DNA of 64,000 nucleotides. It comes from Candidatus Tepidiaquacellales bacterium UBA6667. Lineage in GTDB: Bacteria > Bacteroidota > Ignavibacteria > Tepidaquicellales > Tepidaquicellaceae. Within the stretch, counting starts at the first letter, position 1, and each line of letters starts with the position of its first letter. Below, in pieces: positions 62,648 through 64,000 of the stretch. The stretch spans positions 81,950 through 145,949 of the forward strand of contig DKKL01000034.1 in NCBI GenBank assembly GCA_002455255.1, given 5' to 3'. Under the pieces are notes generated by a model, which searched no databases, was not told the origin of the DNA, and saw only the letters and a program-made list of their open reading frames with translations. Both the position numbers and the translations under genes were made by a program.

Positions 62648-62677
62648 CGCAGGAGTCTCTTGAAAAGGGCTCCTGCG
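62648..62677. repeat. Dyad repeat, complete copy
   Basis: CGCAGGAG and CTCCTGCG form a perfect 8-bp outer stem. The inner TCTCTTGAAAAGGG can extend the pairing after a one-base bulge to a GAA loop. The left 21 bases recur exactly at 63979-63999. It is far richer in G+C than its surroundings. It lies between the converging 61424-62530 and 62771-63799 genes, where it could also act as a terminator, although no T-tract follows. Confidence 0.75.
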
Positions 62678-62770
62678 AGTTTCTAAAACTCAAATCATAA
62701 TATAATTCATTTTAACCAATAACTCTAAAAATTGGCAATTCTTAAAAAAATTTCCCGCAACCAATAATTT

Positions 62771-63799
62771 TTAGTCCCCATCTGGAATTAAACCGGAATT
62801 GAATCCACTATTTTTTTCCCATTCTTTAAAATTTTTTAATTTCTTTTTCTCAATAAATTCACCAGTCCATGGATTGAATATATAGGCATCATATCTGTAT
62901 ATAATTCCTTTTCTACCATTGTCTTTTATGTATTCAGAAGAATTTTTTAATACTGTGACATAATACCTGAATTTTCCATTAAAAAATTTACCTTGTTTAA
63001 AATTTTCAAAGAACAAAAACTCAGAAACAATACTTGTATCCGTTAAACTTAATCCATTATTTTTTGCTGTAATTAAAGCAGAATTAATGTTAATGTTAAA
63101 ATTTTTATTATCATCTTTTACTTCTTCAAATCCATAATTTCTCCACTTATCATCCGAGGTACTAAGATAATTTCCAGTTGAATCTAATAAAATATTTATA
63201 TCCACACCATTTTCATCAGATTTGTTTAATTTTACAATATATCTAAACTTGAATTCATTTGGCTTTGCAATCATTGGTTCTTTCCAAGAACCAACATATT
63301 TGGATATCAAATCTGATTTACCTTCATTATTAACCGTTTGTACTATCCCATAAGCTGAACAATCGAAATCAAAAAAAACATGATTTTCAAAAAATTCTTT
63401 GCTATATGTATTTATAAAAAGACTATCTACTTTTAATTTCATATTTTCCAGTATTTCATGATATGGAAAAAAATCTTTATTAATTTCAGCAATACCTTTA
63501 TCATAATCAATTTTATACATTAAAATTCCGTCAAAATTAAATTCCTCCCATATCCCAATATAATTACCATTTTTTTTCCAAATACCATTTTGGAATATTT
63601 TTGTAGTATCCTCTATGAAATAAACTTTATAGATAATTGAATCTTTTTCATTTAAAATCTCTTTAAAAATATAATATTTTGAATTTTTCGTAATTTCAAT
63701 TTGAGATGTATCGGTTGATAAATATTGTTGGCTGAACTGACTATAAATAAAATCAGAATAAGATAGAATTAAAAAAAACAAGCAAATTATTTTTTTCAT
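62771..63799 (-). CDS. Exported hypothetical protein with MORN-like and PepSY-like regions
   Basis: A 342-residue protein beginning with a signal peptide (MKKIICLFFLILSYSDFIYS). NGIWKKNGNYIGIWEEFNFD resembles MORN-type repeats. The C-terminal half, with ALITAKNNGLSLTDTSIVSE and then RYDAYIFNPWTGEFIEKKK, resembles a PepSY-type alpha/beta unit. No catalytic motif is seen. It is a monocistronic minus-strand gene flanked by two copies of the dyad repeat, so it may be a later arrival. Function unknown. Confidence 0.68.
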   Translation of the reverse strand: MKKIICLFFLILSYSDFIYSQFSQQYLSTDTSQIEITKNSKYYIFKEILNEKDSIIYKVYFIEDTTKIFQNGIWKKNGNYIGIWEEFNFDGILMYKIDYDKGIAEINKDFFPYHEILENMKLKVDSLFINTYSKEFFENHVFFDFDCSAYGIVQTVNNEGKSDLISKYVGSWKEPMIAKPNEFKFRYIVKLNKSDENGVDINILLDSTGNYLSTSDDKWRNYGFEEVKDDNKNFNININSALITAKNNGLSLTDTSIVSEFLFFENFKQGKFFNGKFRYYVTVLKNSSEYIKDNGRKGIIYRYDAYIFNPWTGEFIEKKKLKNFKEWEKNSGFNSGLIPDGD

Positions 63800-63978
63800 A
63801 ATTTAAATTGGCTATTTTTTACAAATGTAAAACAAAAAGTTCAAATTAGTTGTACCAAAACGAATGATTAGAATTAAAATTATCAATGATTAAAAATCCT
63901 ATGTAATTTTAAATCTGTTTTTAAGAAAATTAATCAATTAATTTAAGTAATAAACTTATGAAAGAATTTCCCCTCTTC

Positions 63979-64000
63979 CGCAGGAGTCTCTTGAAAAGGA
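63979..64000. repeat. Dyad repeat, second copy truncated by the window end
   Basis: The 21 bases 63979-63999 are identical to the left arm and loop of the repeat at 62648-62668, and differ at the next base (A instead of G). Both copies are preceded by TTCCCCTCTT, directly here (63968-63977) and 43 bases earlier in the first copy (62595-62604). The right arm, if present, lies outside the window. Confidence 0.7.

Overview
The window is very AT-rich, gene-dense and almost entirely coded on the minus strand. A gingipain-type (C25) secreted peptidase, Wzi-type and porin-type outer-membrane proteins, a lipoprotein BamD and weak or absent Shine-Dalgarno sequences point to a Gram-negative of the Bacteroidota/Chlorobiota/Ignavibacteriota assemblage. 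An Ignavibacteria-like organism is my best guess; this is inference from gene content, and no rRNA or marker-gene comparison was possible.

Layout. (1) Bases 1-5716, minus: the 5' part of a large C25 peptidase running off the left edge, overlapped by a WecG/TagA-type glycosyltransferase and a GT4. (2) Bases 5798-8445, plus: a three-gene island (VOC protein, CrtC/AttH-like lipocalin-fold protein, methyltransferase) that interrupts the minus-strand cluster. (3) Bases 8446-43855, minus: about 32 tightly packed or overlapping genes that look like one 35-kb polysaccharide operon. Transcription starts with a Wzc-like tyrosine kinase. Next come a nonulosonic (pseudaminic-type) acid pathway (PseB, PseC, PseG, PseH, PseI) and tailoring genes: an aldo-keto reductase, a sugar formyltransferase, a cytidylyltransferase-aminotransferase fusion, and the HisH/HisF/PseA amidotransferase set. 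Then follow polymerase, flippase, a sialyltransferase-like protein, a second polymerase, a GT4 and a phosphoglycosyltransferase. A GDP-heptose module follows (HddA, epimerase, HddC, a Ugd-like dehydrogenase without its catalytic Cys, SDR, Gfo/Idh, GmhB, GmhA, transaldolase), then Wzi, a frameshifted second flippase, a methyltransferase and three glycosyltransferases. (4) Bases 43943-46767: a rho-independent terminator, a small outer-membrane protein and a WbpM/CapD-type dehydratase. (5) Bases 47004-59189, minus: a housekeeping operon with glutamate dehydrogenase, an exported hypothetical, BamD, a hotdog thioesterase, CcmA, CcmB, a lipoprotein, CcmC, CcmD, CcmE, CcmF, FolC, a 3-hydroxyacyl-CoA dehydrogenase, a Fur-family regulator, a HAD phosphatase and AcpS. 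(6) Bases 59636-64000: a plus-strand two-gene cassette (helical N-terminal domain plus DUF488, and an unrecognised partner), a porin-like protein, and an exported hypothetical gene flanked by a repeated hairpin sequence.

How it fits together. Region 3 encodes nucleotide-sugar synthesis, lipid-linked assembly, flipping, polymerisation and export control of a surface polysaccharide predicted to contain a modified nonulosonic acid and a D,D-heptose derivative. The neighbouring C25 protein has its catalytic pair placed as in PorU, the type IX secretion sortase that attaches cargo to A-LPS, so a functional link to the polysaccharide is possible but unproven. The ccm genes resemble the variant System I* of cytochrome c maturation, because CcmE has CxxxY instead of HxxxY and no ccmG, ccmH or ccmI is nearby. 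The least explained pieces are the Cys-less dehydrogenase, the fused cytidylyltransferase-aminotransferase and the DUF488 cassette.
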